A DNA stretch of 64,000 bases, from assembly GCA_018825305.1 (NCBI GenBank), contig JAHJEO010000018.1, forward strand, positions 124,001-188,000, written 5' to 3'. This DNA is from Gammaproteobacteria bacterium (lineage in GTDB: Bacteria; Pseudomonadota; Gammaproteobacteria; Burkholderiales; Rhodocyclaceae). The translations under genes were made by a program, and so were the position numbers. Shown piece after piece: positions 45,302-53,757 of the stretch. Every line of letters starts with the position of its first letter. Position 1 is the stretch's first letter. The notes under the pieces were generated by a model. That model saw nothing but the letters and a program-made list of their open reading frames with translations, made no database searches and was not told the origin of the DNA.

Positions 45302-48199
45302 ATGCAAGCCACTTCCGCTTCTGCTCCGGTTACGGAGATAAAGAACACCACCTGCTACATGTGTGCGTGCCGTTGCGGCATTCGAGTGCACTTGCGCGAC
45401 GGTCAGGTGCGTTACATCGATGGCAACCCCAACCACCCGCTCAACAAGGGTGTGATCTGCGCCAAGGGCAGCTCGGGCATCATGAAGCAGTACTCGCCGG
45501 CGCGCCTGACCCGGCCGCTGCGGCGCAAGCCCGGTGCCGAGCGAGGTGCCGGAGAATTCGAGCCGATCAGCTGGGAAGAGGCGTTTACGATTCTTTCCGA
45601 GCGCCTGGCGAAGATTCGCGCCACCGATCCGAAGAAGTTCGCCCTCTTCACCGGCCGCGACCAGATGCAGGCGTTGACGGGTTTGTTCGCTCGTCAGTTC
45701 GGCACGCCGAACTACGCGGCGCACGGCGGCTTCTGCTCGGTAAACATGGCCGCCGGCATGATCTACACCATCGGCGGATCGTTCTGGGAGTTCGGCGGCC
45801 CCGACCTTGACCGCTCCAAACTGTTCGTCATGATCGGCACCGCCGAGGACCATCACTCCAACCCGCTGAAGATGGCGCTGGGCAAGTTCAAGCGTGACGG
45901 CGGCCGCTTCATTTCCATCAATCCGGTGCGCACCGGTTATTCGGCGATTGCCGACGAGTGGGTGCCGATTCGTCCCGGCACCGACGGCGCCCTGCTGCTC
46001 GCATTCATCCACGAGATCATCGCGCTTGGACTCTATGATCGCGAGTTCCTGGTCAAGTATTCCAATGCCGGCCAGTTGATCAACGTCGATGAAAACAGCG
46101 ACGAGTTCGGCATGTTTCTGCGCACCGAAGTGCCGGAAGAAGAGGCCTGCTACGACCCGCAGGACAAGCTGTGGTGGGACCGCAATACCAACAAGGCGGT
46201 GGTGACCCATACCGCGGGCGCCGATCCCAAGCTGCTCGGCGAATTCGAGTTGCGCGACGGCACGCCGGTAAAGCCCTCGTTCCAGTTGCTCAAGGAACGC
46301 GTCGAGAGTTACACGCCGGAATGGGCCGCAGGCATCACCGGCATTCCCGCCGATACCATCCGCCGCATTGCCCGCGAAATGGGGGTCACGGCGCGCGACC
46401 AGCGCATCGAGTTGCCGATCAGTTGGACCGACTCCTGGGGCGTTGATCACGACACGGTCACCGGCAATCCCGTGTCCTTCCACGCCATGCGTGGCCTGGC
46501 CGCACATTCCAACGGTTTCCAGACCATCCGGGCACTCGCCATCCTGATGTCGCTGCTGGGCACCATCGACCGTCCGGGCGGCTTCCGCCACAAGGTGCCG
46601 TTCCCGCGGCCGATTCCGCCTTGCGCGCGCACGCCGAACACGCCGCTGGCGATCAAGCCGAATCATCCGCTCGACGGCATGGCGCTGGGCTGGCCGTCGG
46701 ATCCGGACGACCTTTTTGTCAACGAAGACGGCACGCCAGTGCGCATCGACAAGGGCTTCTCCTGGGAGTATCCGCTATCGGTGCATGGCCTGATGCACAA
46801 CGTCATCACCAATGCCTGGCGCGGTGATCCGTATACCATCGACACCCTGCTGATCTTCATGGCCAACATGTCGTGGAACTCGACCATGAACGCGGTCGAA
46901 GTGCGCAATATGTTGAACGACAAGAACACAGACGGGCCAATGAGTGGCGAATACAAGATTCCCTTCATCGTCGTCTGCGATGCGTTCCAGTCGGAGATGA
47001 CGGCCTTCGCCGATCTGGTGCTGCCGGATACGACCTACCTTGAGCGCCACGATGTCATGTCCATTCTTGACCGGCCGATTTCGGAGTTCGACGGCCCGGT
47101 CGATTCCGTGCGCATCCCCGTGGTGCCACCGATGGGCGAGTGCAAGCCGTTCCAGGAAGTACTGATCGAAATCGGCACCCGACTCAAGCTGCCGGTATTC
47201 GTGAACAAGGACGGTACGCGCAAGTATCGCGACTATCCGGACTTCATCGTCAATTACGAAACCGAGCCGGGCTCGGGTATCGGCTTCCTGTCCGGCTGGC
47301 GCGGCCGTGGCGGCGAGAAGTTCATGCGCGGCGAACCCAATCCCAACCAGTGGGAGATGTACGCCAAGAATGATTGTGTCTTCCATTACGAGTTGCCCAA
47401 GAGCTACCAGTACATGCGCAACTGGAACAAGGGCTATCTCGAATGGTCGCAGCGCAGCCGCATCACGCGCTATGCCGAGCCGATCCTGATTCACATCTAT
47501 TCCGAAGTGCTGCAGAAGTTCCGTACCGCCGCGCAGGGCAAGGGCCTGACGCGCAAGCCGCCAGAGCACCTGCGGAAGCGCGTCGAAACTTATTTTGACC
47601 CGTTGCCGTTCTATTACGAGACACTGGAATCGCAGACCTCGGACAAGCACAAGTACCCGCTGTGCGCGGTGACGCAGCGGCCGATGGCGATGTACCACTC
47701 ATGGGATTCGCAGAACGCCTGGCTGCGCCAGATCCATACCCACAACTACCTCTACGTCAACACCCATACCGCGCGCGTCGCCGGCATCGACGACGGCGAC
47801 TGGATCTGGGTCGAGTCGCAGTGGGGCAAGGTGCGTTGCATGGCCAAGCATTCCGAGGCGGTGGAGCCGGGCACGGTATGGACCTGGAACGCCATCGGCA
47901 AGGCCGCCGGCGCCTGGAATCTGACGCCGGACGCCAACGAGTCGCAGCAGGGCTTCCTGCTCAATCACCTGATATCCGAGGAACTGCCAGCCAGCGTCGA
48001 CAAGGCTGGCCCCGGCAAGCTCTCCAACTCCGACCCGATCACGGGCCAGGCCGCGTGGTACGACGTGCGCGTGCGCATCTACAAGGCCGAGGCGGGTGAG
48101 CCCGAACAGACCTCGCCGCAATTCGACGTCTTGAAGCCCTATCCCGGTCAGCCCGAGCGCAAGAGCATCTGGAACTTCTTCGCGGGGAAAAACAAATGA
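45302..48199 (+). CDS. soeA: SoeA, molybdopterin subunit of sulfite-oxidising enzyme
   Basis: 965 residues, close to Allochromatium SoeA. N-terminal [4Fe-4S] pattern CYMCACRCGI with a later ICAKGSSG, then Mo-bis-MGD domains and a C-terminal dinucleotide-binding part. There is no Tat signal, so it is cytoplasmic, which distinguishes SoeA from exported Psr/Phs/Ttr relatives. It oxidises sulfite to sulfate directly. Start ATG at 45302; no clear ribosome site. It overlaps soeB by 4 bases (ATGA). Confidence 0.9.
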   Translation: MQATSASAPVTEIKNTTCYMCACRCGIRVHLRDGQVRYIDGNPNHPLNKGVICAKGSSGIMKQYSPARLTRPLRRKPGAERGAGEFEPISWEEAFTILSERLAKIRATDPKKFALFTGRDQMQALTGLFARQFGTPNYAAHGGFCSVNMAAGMIYTIGGSFWEFGGPDLDRSKLFVMIGTAEDHHSNPLKMALGKFKRDGGRFISINPVRTGYSAIADEWVPIRPGTDGALLLAFIHEIIALGLYDREFLVKYSNAGQLINVDENSDEFGMFLRTEVPEEEACYDPQDKLWWDRNTNKAVVTHTAGADPKLLGEFELRDGTPVKPSFQLLKERVESYTPEWAAGITGIPADTIRRIAREMGVTARDQRIELPISWTDSWGVDHDTVTGNPVSFHAMRGLAAHSNGFQTIRALAILMSLLGTIDRPGGFRHKVPFPRPIPPCARTPNTPLAIKPNHPLDGMALGWPSDPDDLFVNEDGTPVRIDKGFSWEYPLSVHGLMHNVITNAWRGDPYTIDTLLIFMANMSWNSTMNAVEVRNMLNDKNTDGPMSGEYKIPFIVVCDAFQSEMTAFADLVLPDTTYLERHDVMSILDRPISEFDGPVDSVRIPVVPPMGECKPFQEVLIEIGTRLKLPVFVNKDGTRKYRDYPDFIVNYETEPGSGIGFLSGWRGRGGEKFMRGEPNPNQWEMYAKNDCVFHYELPKSYQYMRNWNKGYLEWSQRSRITRYAEPILIHIYSEVLQKFRTAAQGKGLTRKPPEHLRKRVETYFDPLPFYYETLESQTSDKHKYPLCAVTQRPMAMYHSWDSQNAWLRQIHTHNYLYVNTHTARVAGIDDGDWIWVESQWGKVRCMAKHSEAVEPGTVWTWNAIGKAAGAWNLTPDANESQQGFLLNHLISEELPASVDKAGPGKLSNSDPITGQAAWYDVRVRIYKAEAGEPEQTSPQFDVLKPYPGQPERKSIWNFFAGKNK

Positions 48200-48927
48200 C
48201 GCAGCTGGCTCTTGTAATCGACTTGAACGTCTGCGTCGGCTGCCAGGCCTGCGTGACCAACTGCAAGGAGTGGAACACCTCGGGCGAGGCCGGCCCCATG
48301 GTCGACCAGAATCCCTACGGCAAGGATCCGACGGGCACCTTCTTCAATCGGGTGCAGACTTTCGAGGTCGGCGAGTTTCCGAACACCGAAACCGTCCACT
48401 TCCCGAAGTCCTGCCTGCATTGCGAAGACCCGCCCTGCGTGCCGGTGTGCCCGACTGGCGCCTCGTACAAGCGCAAGGAGGATGGCATCGTCCTCGTCGA
48501 TTACGACAAGTGCATCGGCTGCAAGTACTGTTCATGGGCCTGCCCCTACGGCGTTCGTGAATTCGACGAAAAGCAGAAGGTGATGAAGAAATGCACCCTC
48601 TGCGTCGATCGCCTCTACGATCCGGCGATGACGGAAGAAGAACGTCGCCCCGCCTGCGTGCGCGCCTGCCCGACCAGCGCCCGTCTCTATGGTGACATCC
48701 ATGACCCCGAATCCGAGGTCAGCCATGCCATCCGCGAATCCGGCGGCTACCAGCTGATGCCGGAATGGGGCACCAGCCCGGCCAACCATTACCTGCCGCG
48801 GCGCAAGACCAAGCTGCGCCTGCGCCACGATGAGATCGAGCGCGCCGACAATCCGCTCAAGGTCGATGGCCTGCTGCCCAAACCCGGCAAGTCCGAGCCC
48901 TCGCTCGACGACGTTACTTCCTGGTAA
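48196..48927 (+). CDS. soeB: SoeB, four-cluster iron-sulfur subunit
   Basis: 243 residues. Four [4Fe-4S] motifs: CVGCQACVTNCKEW; CLHCEDPPCVPVCP; CIGCKYCSWACPYG; CTLCVDRLYD with CVRACP. It carries electrons from SoeA to SoeC. 4-base overlap with soeA indicates tight coupling. A DmsB/PsrB-like label is the structural alternative, but SoeA lacking a Tat signal supports Soe. Confidence 0.92.
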   Translation: MTQLALVIDLNVCVGCQACVTNCKEWNTSGEAGPMVDQNPYGKDPTGTFFNRVQTFEVGEFPNTETVHFPKSCLHCEDPPCVPVCPTGASYKRKEDGIVLVDYDKCIGCKYCSWACPYGVREFDEKQKVMKKCTLCVDRLYDPAMTEEERRPACVRACPTSARLYGDIHDPESEVSHAIRESGGYQLMPEWGTSPANHYLPRRKTKLRLRHDEIERADNPLKVDGLLPKPGKSEPSLDDVTSW

Positions 48928-48929
48928 TA

Positions 48930-49058
48930 ATGGCCCCCCACGCTCGCAATCCCGGCTTATGTCCCCCGCTCAGCCGGGGACGGTATCCCTCGCGGACGCT
49001 GCCCCCTCACGGGGGGCTGCTGCCGCCTTGGGGCGGCCCGGCGGCGGCACAATCCGAG
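48930..49058 (+). repeat. Dispersed repeat family B, copy 3, between soeB and soeC
   Basis: Begins ATGGCCCCCCACGCTCGCAA right after the soeB stop, then CGCTGCCCCCTCACGGGG and CGCCTTGGGGCGGCCCGG. An extra middle part (TGTCCCCCGCTCAGCCGGGG) makes it longer than copy 2. It fills the 140-base gap within the operon. Confidence 0.85.
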
Positions 49059-49067
49059 AAATAGACT

Positions 49068-50051
49068 ATGCATCCCGCGTTCTCCGTAATTTTTCTCACC
49101 ACGCTCATCGGCGCAGGCCAGGGCCTTTTCCTGGCCCTGTTTACCGCCCAGTCCTACGCCCTGTTCGATCTGCTGCCGAAGCAGGACAGCCACGCCTTCT
49201 ACGCCCACGGCAGCCTCATTGCCCTGCTGTTTCTGATCGGCGGGCTCATCGCCTCGTTCTTCCATCTCGGCCGGCCGGAGCGGGCCTGGCGTTCGGCGAC
49301 GCAGTGGCGCACGTCATGGCTGTCGCGCGAGGTGATCGTGCTGCCGGCGTTCATGGGCACGGTATTTCTCTATGGCATGGCGCACCTGCTCGACTTCAAG
49401 CCGGTGCTGGCAACATTGCCCGGCAACATCGCCATTGATCTGACGATGGTGCTCGGTGTTGTCGGCTGGGTGCTCGCCTTCGCGCTCTATGTCTGCACTG
49501 GCATGATCTACGCCTGCCTGCGCTTCCTGCGCGAGTGGCATTCGCCGCTGACGGTCATCAACTACATCCTGCTTGGCGGCGCCTCTGGTTTTACGCTGGC
49601 CACAGTGTTCGCAGCCTTCGCCGCGCCGGATCTGGTGCGCTTCTTTGCCGGCTGGGCTGTCGTCATCACGCTGCTTGGGCTGGTCAGTCGCGTCGCCTCG
49701 CTGATTCGCAATGCACGTCTCAAGCCGAAATCCACGCTACAGACGGCTATCGGCATCAAGCACCCCAGGATCGTTCAGAAGTCGCAGGGCTTCATGGGTG
49801 GTTCGTTCAATACCCGCGAGTTCTTCCACGGCAAGAGCGCCGGATTCCTGCGGTCGCTGAAATGGATATTCCTGCTGCTGGCCTTCGTTATTCCCGCCAT
49901 GTTGCTGGCGAGGGCACTAACCGGCCAAGGCGCGATGGAACTCATGCTGCTTGCCTTCATCGTGCAGTATCTTGGCCTGATGGCCGAGCGCTGGTTCTTT
50001 TTCGCCCAGGCCAATCATCCGCAAAACCTTTACTATCAGGCCATAGGGTAG
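49068..50051 (+). CDS. soeC: SoeC, DmsC/NrfD-like membrane anchor
   Basis: 327 residues, as in known SoeC. Eight or so membrane helices, for example FLTTLIGAGQGLFLALF, SLIALLFLIGGLIASFFHLG, INYILLGGASGFTLATVFAA and WIFLLLAFVIPAMLLARAL. It transfers electrons from SoeB to quinone. Upstream GAGAAATAG is a weak ribosome site placed just beyond repeat B. Confidence 0.92.
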   Translation: MHPAFSVIFLTTLIGAGQGLFLALFTAQSYALFDLLPKQDSHAFYAHGSLIALLFLIGGLIASFFHLGRPERAWRSATQWRTSWLSREVIVLPAFMGTVFLYGMAHLLDFKPVLATLPGNIAIDLTMVLGVVGWVLAFALYVCTGMIYACLRFLREWHSPLTVINYILLGGASGFTLATVFAAFAAPDLVRFFAGWAVVITLLGLVSRVASLIRNARLKPKSTLQTAIGIKHPRIVQKSQGFMGGSFNTREFFHGKSAGFLRSLKWIFLLLAFVIPAMLLARALTGQGAMELMLLAFIVQYLGLMAERWFFFAQANHPQNLYYQAIG

Positions 50052-50130
50052 AAATGCTGCTGCATCGCAACAGCGATGATGGTTGCGAGGCAGGCAACCT
50101 AGGAATATCATCACACTCTTAAATTCGCCG

Positions 50131-50157
50131 GCGCCGGCCAACTGTGCTGGCGCTTTT
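50131..50157 (+). terminator. Rho-independent terminator after soeC
   Basis: GCGCCGGC and GCTGGCGC form an 8-bp stem with one G-T pair and a 7-base loop, followed by four T. It ends soeABC before tusA. Confidence 0.65.
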
Positions 50158-50208
50158 CATACCGATTCGTACCACCTTCACCCACAACACACTCTGCGAG
50201 GAAACGAA

Positions 50209-50436
50209 ATGAATTTCGACAAAGAACTCGACGCCCGCGGCCTCAACTGCCCGCTGCCCATCCTGCGCGCCAAGAAGGCCCTGGCTGAACTGACCGCCGG
50301 TCAGACCCTGCGCATCCTGGCCACCGACCCGGGCTCAGTGAAAGACTTCCAGGCTTTCGCCAAGCAGACCGGCAACGAACTGCTGTCCAGCGCCGAGAAG
50401 AACAAGGAATTCGAGTTCTTCATCAAGCGCAAGTGA
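50209..50436 (+). CDS. tusA: TusA-family sulfurtransferase
   Basis: 75 residues. The catalytic motif LNCPLPILRAKKAL holds the sulfane-sulfur cysteine. TusA carries persulfide sulfur in the cytoplasm, in sulfur oxidisers feeding the rDsr or sHdr pathway. GAGGAAACG precedes the ATG. A DsrE2-like gene follows, the common partner in rhodanese-TusA-DsrE2 clusters; the rhodanese is not adjacent here. Confidence 0.93.
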   Translation: MNFDKELDARGLNCPLPILRAKKALAELTAGQTLRILATDPGSVKDFQAFAKQTGNELLSSAEKNKEFEFFIKRK

Positions 50437-50442
50437 TTTTCC

Positions 50443-50474
50443 CGCAGGCGGGACGCGATTGTGCTCCGCCTGCG
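50443..50474 (+). other. Stem-loop after tusA
   Basis: CGCAGGCGG and CCGCCTGCG form a perfect 9-bp stem with a 14-base loop, 6 bases after the stop. No T run. Probably a transcript 3' structure that could stabilise tusA mRNA. Confidence 0.45.
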
Positions 50475-50543
50475 TTGCTTCAAGTTCCGGACACAACAAC
50501 AACTCGCCGGATGCATCAATGCAATTGGCTTGACGATTTTCCG

Positions 50544-50557
50544 ATCATGTCGATCAA
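50544..50557. promoter_or_regulatory. Weak FNR-like site upstream of the DsrE2-like gene
   Basis: ATCATGTCGATCAA has a perfect right half (ATCAA) and a left half with two changes. It lies about 65 bases before the start. Listed because it recurs in the same gene set as the two perfect boxes. Confidence 0.25.
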
Positions 50558-50622
50558 GCAATAATTCGTGACGGGCGACTGCCACATCAGCCGCGTCAAT
50601 CTGAATGTCTAAGGAGGACACC

Positions 50623-51225
50623 ATGGGCGCCACCCCCGAAATCGCCGTCATCGATGACCTGATCCGCCAGCGTCTCGACGAGATCCTGCCGCAGAAGTTG
50701 CAGGAAATCCAGGAATCCAAGACTCCCTCGATGGCCATCATCGCCACCAAGGGCACGCTGGACTGGGCCTACCCGCCCTTCATCCTCGCCTCGACCGCCG
50801 CGGCGCTGGGCTGGGACGTCACCATCTTCTTCACCTTCTACGGCCTGCAACTGGTCAAGAAGGACGTTTCCGACCTCAAGGTCAGCCCGCTCGGCAACCC
50901 CGGCATGCCGATGAAAATGCCTTTTGGCCCCGACTGGTTCAAGAGCATCAACTGGAACATCCCCAACGTCATCCAGGCCGGCATTCCCGGCTTCGAGACC
51001 GTGGCCACCAAGCTGATGCAGCAAACCATCGCCAACAACGGCGTGGCCAAGATCGAGGAACTGCGCGAACTGAGCCAGGAGGCGGGCGTCAAGTTCGTCG
51101 TCTGCCAGATGACCGTCGAACTCTTCGGCTTCAACCATGAGGACTTCGTCGACGGCATGGACTACGTCGGCGCGGCCTCCTTCCTGCCGGTTGCCCAGAC
51201 GGCCGACGTCACGCTCTTCATTTGA
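50623..51225 (+). CDS. DsrE2-like DsrE/DsrF-family protein
   Basis: 200 residues from the ATG at 50623 (AAGGAGG 8 bases upstream). Two hydrophobic stretches (AYPPFILASTAAALGWDVT IFFTF) and the cysteine in VVCQMTVELFGF match the DsrE2/peroxiredoxin-like group. DsrE2 proteins pass sulfur to or from TusA and are often membrane-associated. Paired with tusA 186 bases upstream, probably as a separate transcript. Confidence 0.85.
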   Translation: MGATPEIAVIDDLIRQRLDEILPQKLQEIQESKTPSMAIIATKGTLDWAYPPFILASTAAALGWDVTIFFTFYGLQLVKKDVSDLKVSPLGNPGMPMKMPFGPDWFKSINWNIPNVIQAGIPGFETVATKLMQQTIANNGVAKIEELRELSQEAGVKFVVCQMTVELFGFNHEDFVDGMDYVGAASFLPVAQTADVTLFI

Positions 51226-51253
51226 TGTTGTTAATTTGCAACATGAACAATGA

Positions 51254-51276
51254 GCGCCCCGCGATGGGGCGCTTTT
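51254..51276 (+). terminator. Rho-independent terminator after the DsrE2-like gene
   Basis: GCGCCCC-GCGAT-GGGGCGC is a perfect 7-bp stem followed by four T, 28 bases after the stop codon. Confidence 0.8.
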
Positions 51277-51411
51277 CTGTTGCGGGCGATGCGTCCGCCC
51301 CACTATAGTTCGGACAGTCCCTCAGTCCAGAACACGGGGCTGAGTCGCAAGTTCAGGTTTGGTTTGTAACCCATTGATCCAACGTACCCTGCGTCGCGGG
51401 AGGAGAAATAA

Positions 51412-52707
51412 ATGAAGCTCAAGAAGATCGCTGCACTGCTTGCCGTTGCCGGCCTTTCGGCCCCGGCCTTTGCCACCAACGGCATGAACCTTCCGGGCTA
51501 CGGCCCGGTCGCCGCCGGCATGGGCGGTGCCTCGATGGCTTACGACAACGGCAACGCCGGCCTGATCAACAACCCCGCCACGCTCGGCCTGCGTGCCAGC
51601 GGCACCAGCCGTGTCGATATCGCGGTCGGCGGTCTTCATCCCGACGTTAGCGCCACCTCGACGGCCGGGGCAGGAAGTATTGCTTCCAGCGCCAAAGAGT
51701 TCTACATGCCTGCCATGGGCTATGTGCGCAAGGATGGCAAGGTCACTTGGGGTATCGGCATGATGTCGCAAGGCGGCATGGGCACGGACTTCGGTCGCAA
51801 CTCTTGGATGAGCGGTGGTAGCGGCCTTCCCCTGCGCACCGAGCTCGGTGTCGGACGCGTCTTGTTCCCGCTGGTCTTCAGCGTGACCGATACTTTGACT
51901 GTCGGCGGTACGTTCGACTACGTTTGGGGTGGCTTGGATATGCAGTCTATGCTGTCTGCGGCTCAGTTCGGCGGAATGGGCGGAACAACAACAGGCGGCC
52001 TTAACTCGATTGGTCTTGTTCACTTTGATTTCAACAAGGGTACCGACAAGTTCTCCCAGGCGCTTACGACCAGTGGTACGGCGGTAAATCTTGGCTTCAC
52101 TTGGGCGGCGACACCCCAACTGTCCATCGGCGGCGTGTATCACTCCAAGACTTCGCTGGGGGATATGTCAGGTAACGGCACTTATACCAGCGGCACAACC
52201 CTTGCCACTGGCGGAACCCGCGGCACTTTCAAGCTGATTGATTTTCAGTGGCCGGAAACCTACGGTCTGGGTATTTCGTACCAAGCGACCGATCGCCTCC
52301 AGCTTGTCCTCGACTACAAGGACATCGCTTGGGACAAGGCGATGGATTTCATGCGTGTCCGCTTTACATCGGCCGCGGGAACCGCGTCGATCAACATGCC
52401 TTTGAACTGGCAACGGCAGCAGGTGGTGCAACTGGGCATGTCCTACAAGATGGACGACAACATCACGCTGCGCGCCGGATATAACGCCGGAAAGAACCCG
52501 ATCCCGTCTGGCAATCTCAACCCGCTTTTTCCTGCCATCGTCGACACCCACGTGACTTTGGGCTTTGGCTACGTCATCAACAAGAAAATGTCGGCTGATT
52601 TTTCTTATGCGTACTCTCCGAAGGTTTCTCAGACTAATGCCGGCATGGGCGCCACTGCGAGCCATGAGCAGCAAAGCTGGCAGGCGATGTTCAGCAACCG
52701 CTTCTAA
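51412..52707 (+). CDS. OmpP1/FadL/TodX-type outer-membrane porin
   Basis: 431 residues. Signal peptide MKLKKIAALLAVAGLSAPAFA, then TNGMNLPGYGPVAAGMGGAS and NNPATLGL, the N-terminal hatch pattern of FadL. The C-terminus ends with aromatic F (MFSNRF), as in beta-barrels. These porins let hydrophobic compounds cross the outer membrane. In this setting it might admit hydrophobic sulfur or organic substrates; no direct evidence. GGGAGGAG precedes the ATG. A strong terminator follows. Confidence 0.9.
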   Translation: MKLKKIAALLAVAGLSAPAFATNGMNLPGYGPVAAGMGGASMAYDNGNAGLINNPATLGLRASGTSRVDIAVGGLHPDVSATSTAGAGSIASSAKEFYMPAMGYVRKDGKVTWGIGMMSQGGMGTDFGRNSWMSGGSGLPLRTELGVGRVLFPLVFSVTDTLTVGGTFDYVWGGLDMQSMLSAAQFGGMGGTTTGGLNSIGLVHFDFNKGTDKFSQALTTSGTAVNLGFTWAATPQLSIGGVYHSKTSLGDMSGNGTYTSGTTLATGGTRGTFKLIDFQWPETYGLGISYQATDRLQLVLDYKDIAWDKAMDFMRVRFTSAAGTASINMPLNWQRQQVVQLGMSYKMDDNITLRAGYNAGKNPIPSGNLNPLFPAIVDTHVTLGFGYVINKKMSADFSYAYSPKVSQTNAGMGATASHEQQSWQAMFSNRF

Positions 52708-52731
52708 TCCGGGTGCTGTAATTCAGGCTAG

Positions 52732-52766
52732 AATCGGCGACGCATATTGCGTCGCCGATTTTTTTT
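52732..52766 (+). terminator. Rho-independent terminator after the FadL-type gene
   Basis: AATCGGCGACGCA and TGCGTCGCCGATT form a perfect 13-bp stem with a 3-base loop, followed by an eight-T run. The strongest terminator in the window. Confidence 0.93.
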
Positions 52767-52817
52767 CGGCCTTCGTTTCATAAAAAATTATCACCCACCA
52801 AAACAAAAGGAGACTCC

Positions 52818-53690
52818 ATGAAACGCATTCTCACGGGTGCTGCCCTGATGCTTGCCGCCGTGTCCGCCTGGGCGCTGCAACCCTTTGTTCATGCCGATGC
52901 CAAGGTTGCCGGTGGCGGTGTCAAGGCCGCAATGGCGGCCGCCGAGCAGAAACTTACCGGCGCGGGTTTCACCGTGGTCGGCAAGCATCAGCCGCAGGGC
53001 ATCCCAAGCCATGGAGTTATCGTCGTGACCGACAACGGCCTGACCGACGCGCTCAAGGCGGTGGGTGGTACTGCTGTCGTCGGAGTTCCCATCCGCGTCG
53101 GCGTCAAGTCCGATGGTACGGTGTCCTACGTCAACCCGGAATACTGGGGCCGCGCCTACCTGCGCAAGAACTATGGCAAGGCCGAAGGCGCCTACAAGGC
53201 AGTCGCTGGCAAGTTGCAGACCGCTTTCGGTGCTGGCAAGCCCTTCGGTGGCGAAGTCGATACCGACGACCTGTCGAGCTACCGATACATGTTCGGCATG
53301 GAGCGGTTCGATGACCGCGCCACCATCAAGGACTGGGGTAACTTCGATGCCGCCGTCAAGGCGGTTCACGATAATCTGGGCAAGGGTGTTGCCGGTTTGA
53401 GCAAGGTGTATGAGATCGTCTATGCCGACAAGAAGCTGGCCGTCTTCGGCGTGGCGATGAACGATCCGAAAGCCGGTGAAGGCTATTGGATGGGCAAGAT
53501 CAACGGCGCCGAGCACATAGCCGCGCTGCCGTGGGAGGTGTTCGTGGTTGATGGCAAGGTGATGGCGCTGCACGGCCGCTTCCGCACCGCGCTGGCCTTC
53601 CCGTCGCTGACCATGGGCCAGTTCATGGCGATCGGCGACCATCCTGATTCCACGCTGAAAATGATGGAAGACGTTGCCGGGGTCAAGTAA
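52818..53690 (+). CDS. Exported protein of unknown function
   Basis: 290 residues with a Sec signal (MKRILTGAALMLAAVSAWA). The mature part has an alternating pattern around GFTVVGKHQPQGIPSHGVIV that resembles DUF302-like proteins, but I am not certain. No cysteine or haem motif. AAAGGAG precedes the ATG. It has its own transcription unit between the FadL terminator and the convergent valS. Periplasmic; role unknown. Confidence 0.65.
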   Translation: MKRILTGAALMLAAVSAWALQPFVHADAKVAGGGVKAAMAAAEQKLTGAGFTVVGKHQPQGIPSHGVIVVTDNGLTDALKAVGGTAVVGVPIRVGVKSDGTVSYVNPEYWGRAYLRKNYGKAEGAYKAVAGKLQTAFGAGKPFGGEVDTDDLSSYRYMFGMERFDDRATIKDWGNFDAAVKAVHDNLGKGVAGLSKVYEIVYADKKLAVFGVAMNDPKAGEGYWMGKINGAEHIAALPWEVFVVDGKVMALHGRFRTALAFPSLTMGQFMAIGDHPDSTLKMMEDVAGVK

Positions 53691-53725
53691 CACCGGCTCG
53701 ATCCGCGCGCCCGCCGCTTACTACC

Positions 53726-53754
53726 GCGGCGTGGCGCCAGCACCGACTTTTCCG
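53726..53754 (+). repeat. Dispersed repeat family A, copy 8
   Basis: GCGGCGTGGCGCCAGCACCG followed by ACTTTTCC, in the gap between two convergent genes, 3 bases beyond the valS stop. Several changes from the core. Confidence 0.65.
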
Positions 53755-53757
53755 GCT

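Noticed and set aside
45302-50051. Assigning the molybdoenzyme operon as polysulfide, thiosulfate or tetrathionate reductase
   Set aside because: The large subunit has no Tat signal and subunit sizes match SoeABC; context is sulfur oxidation.
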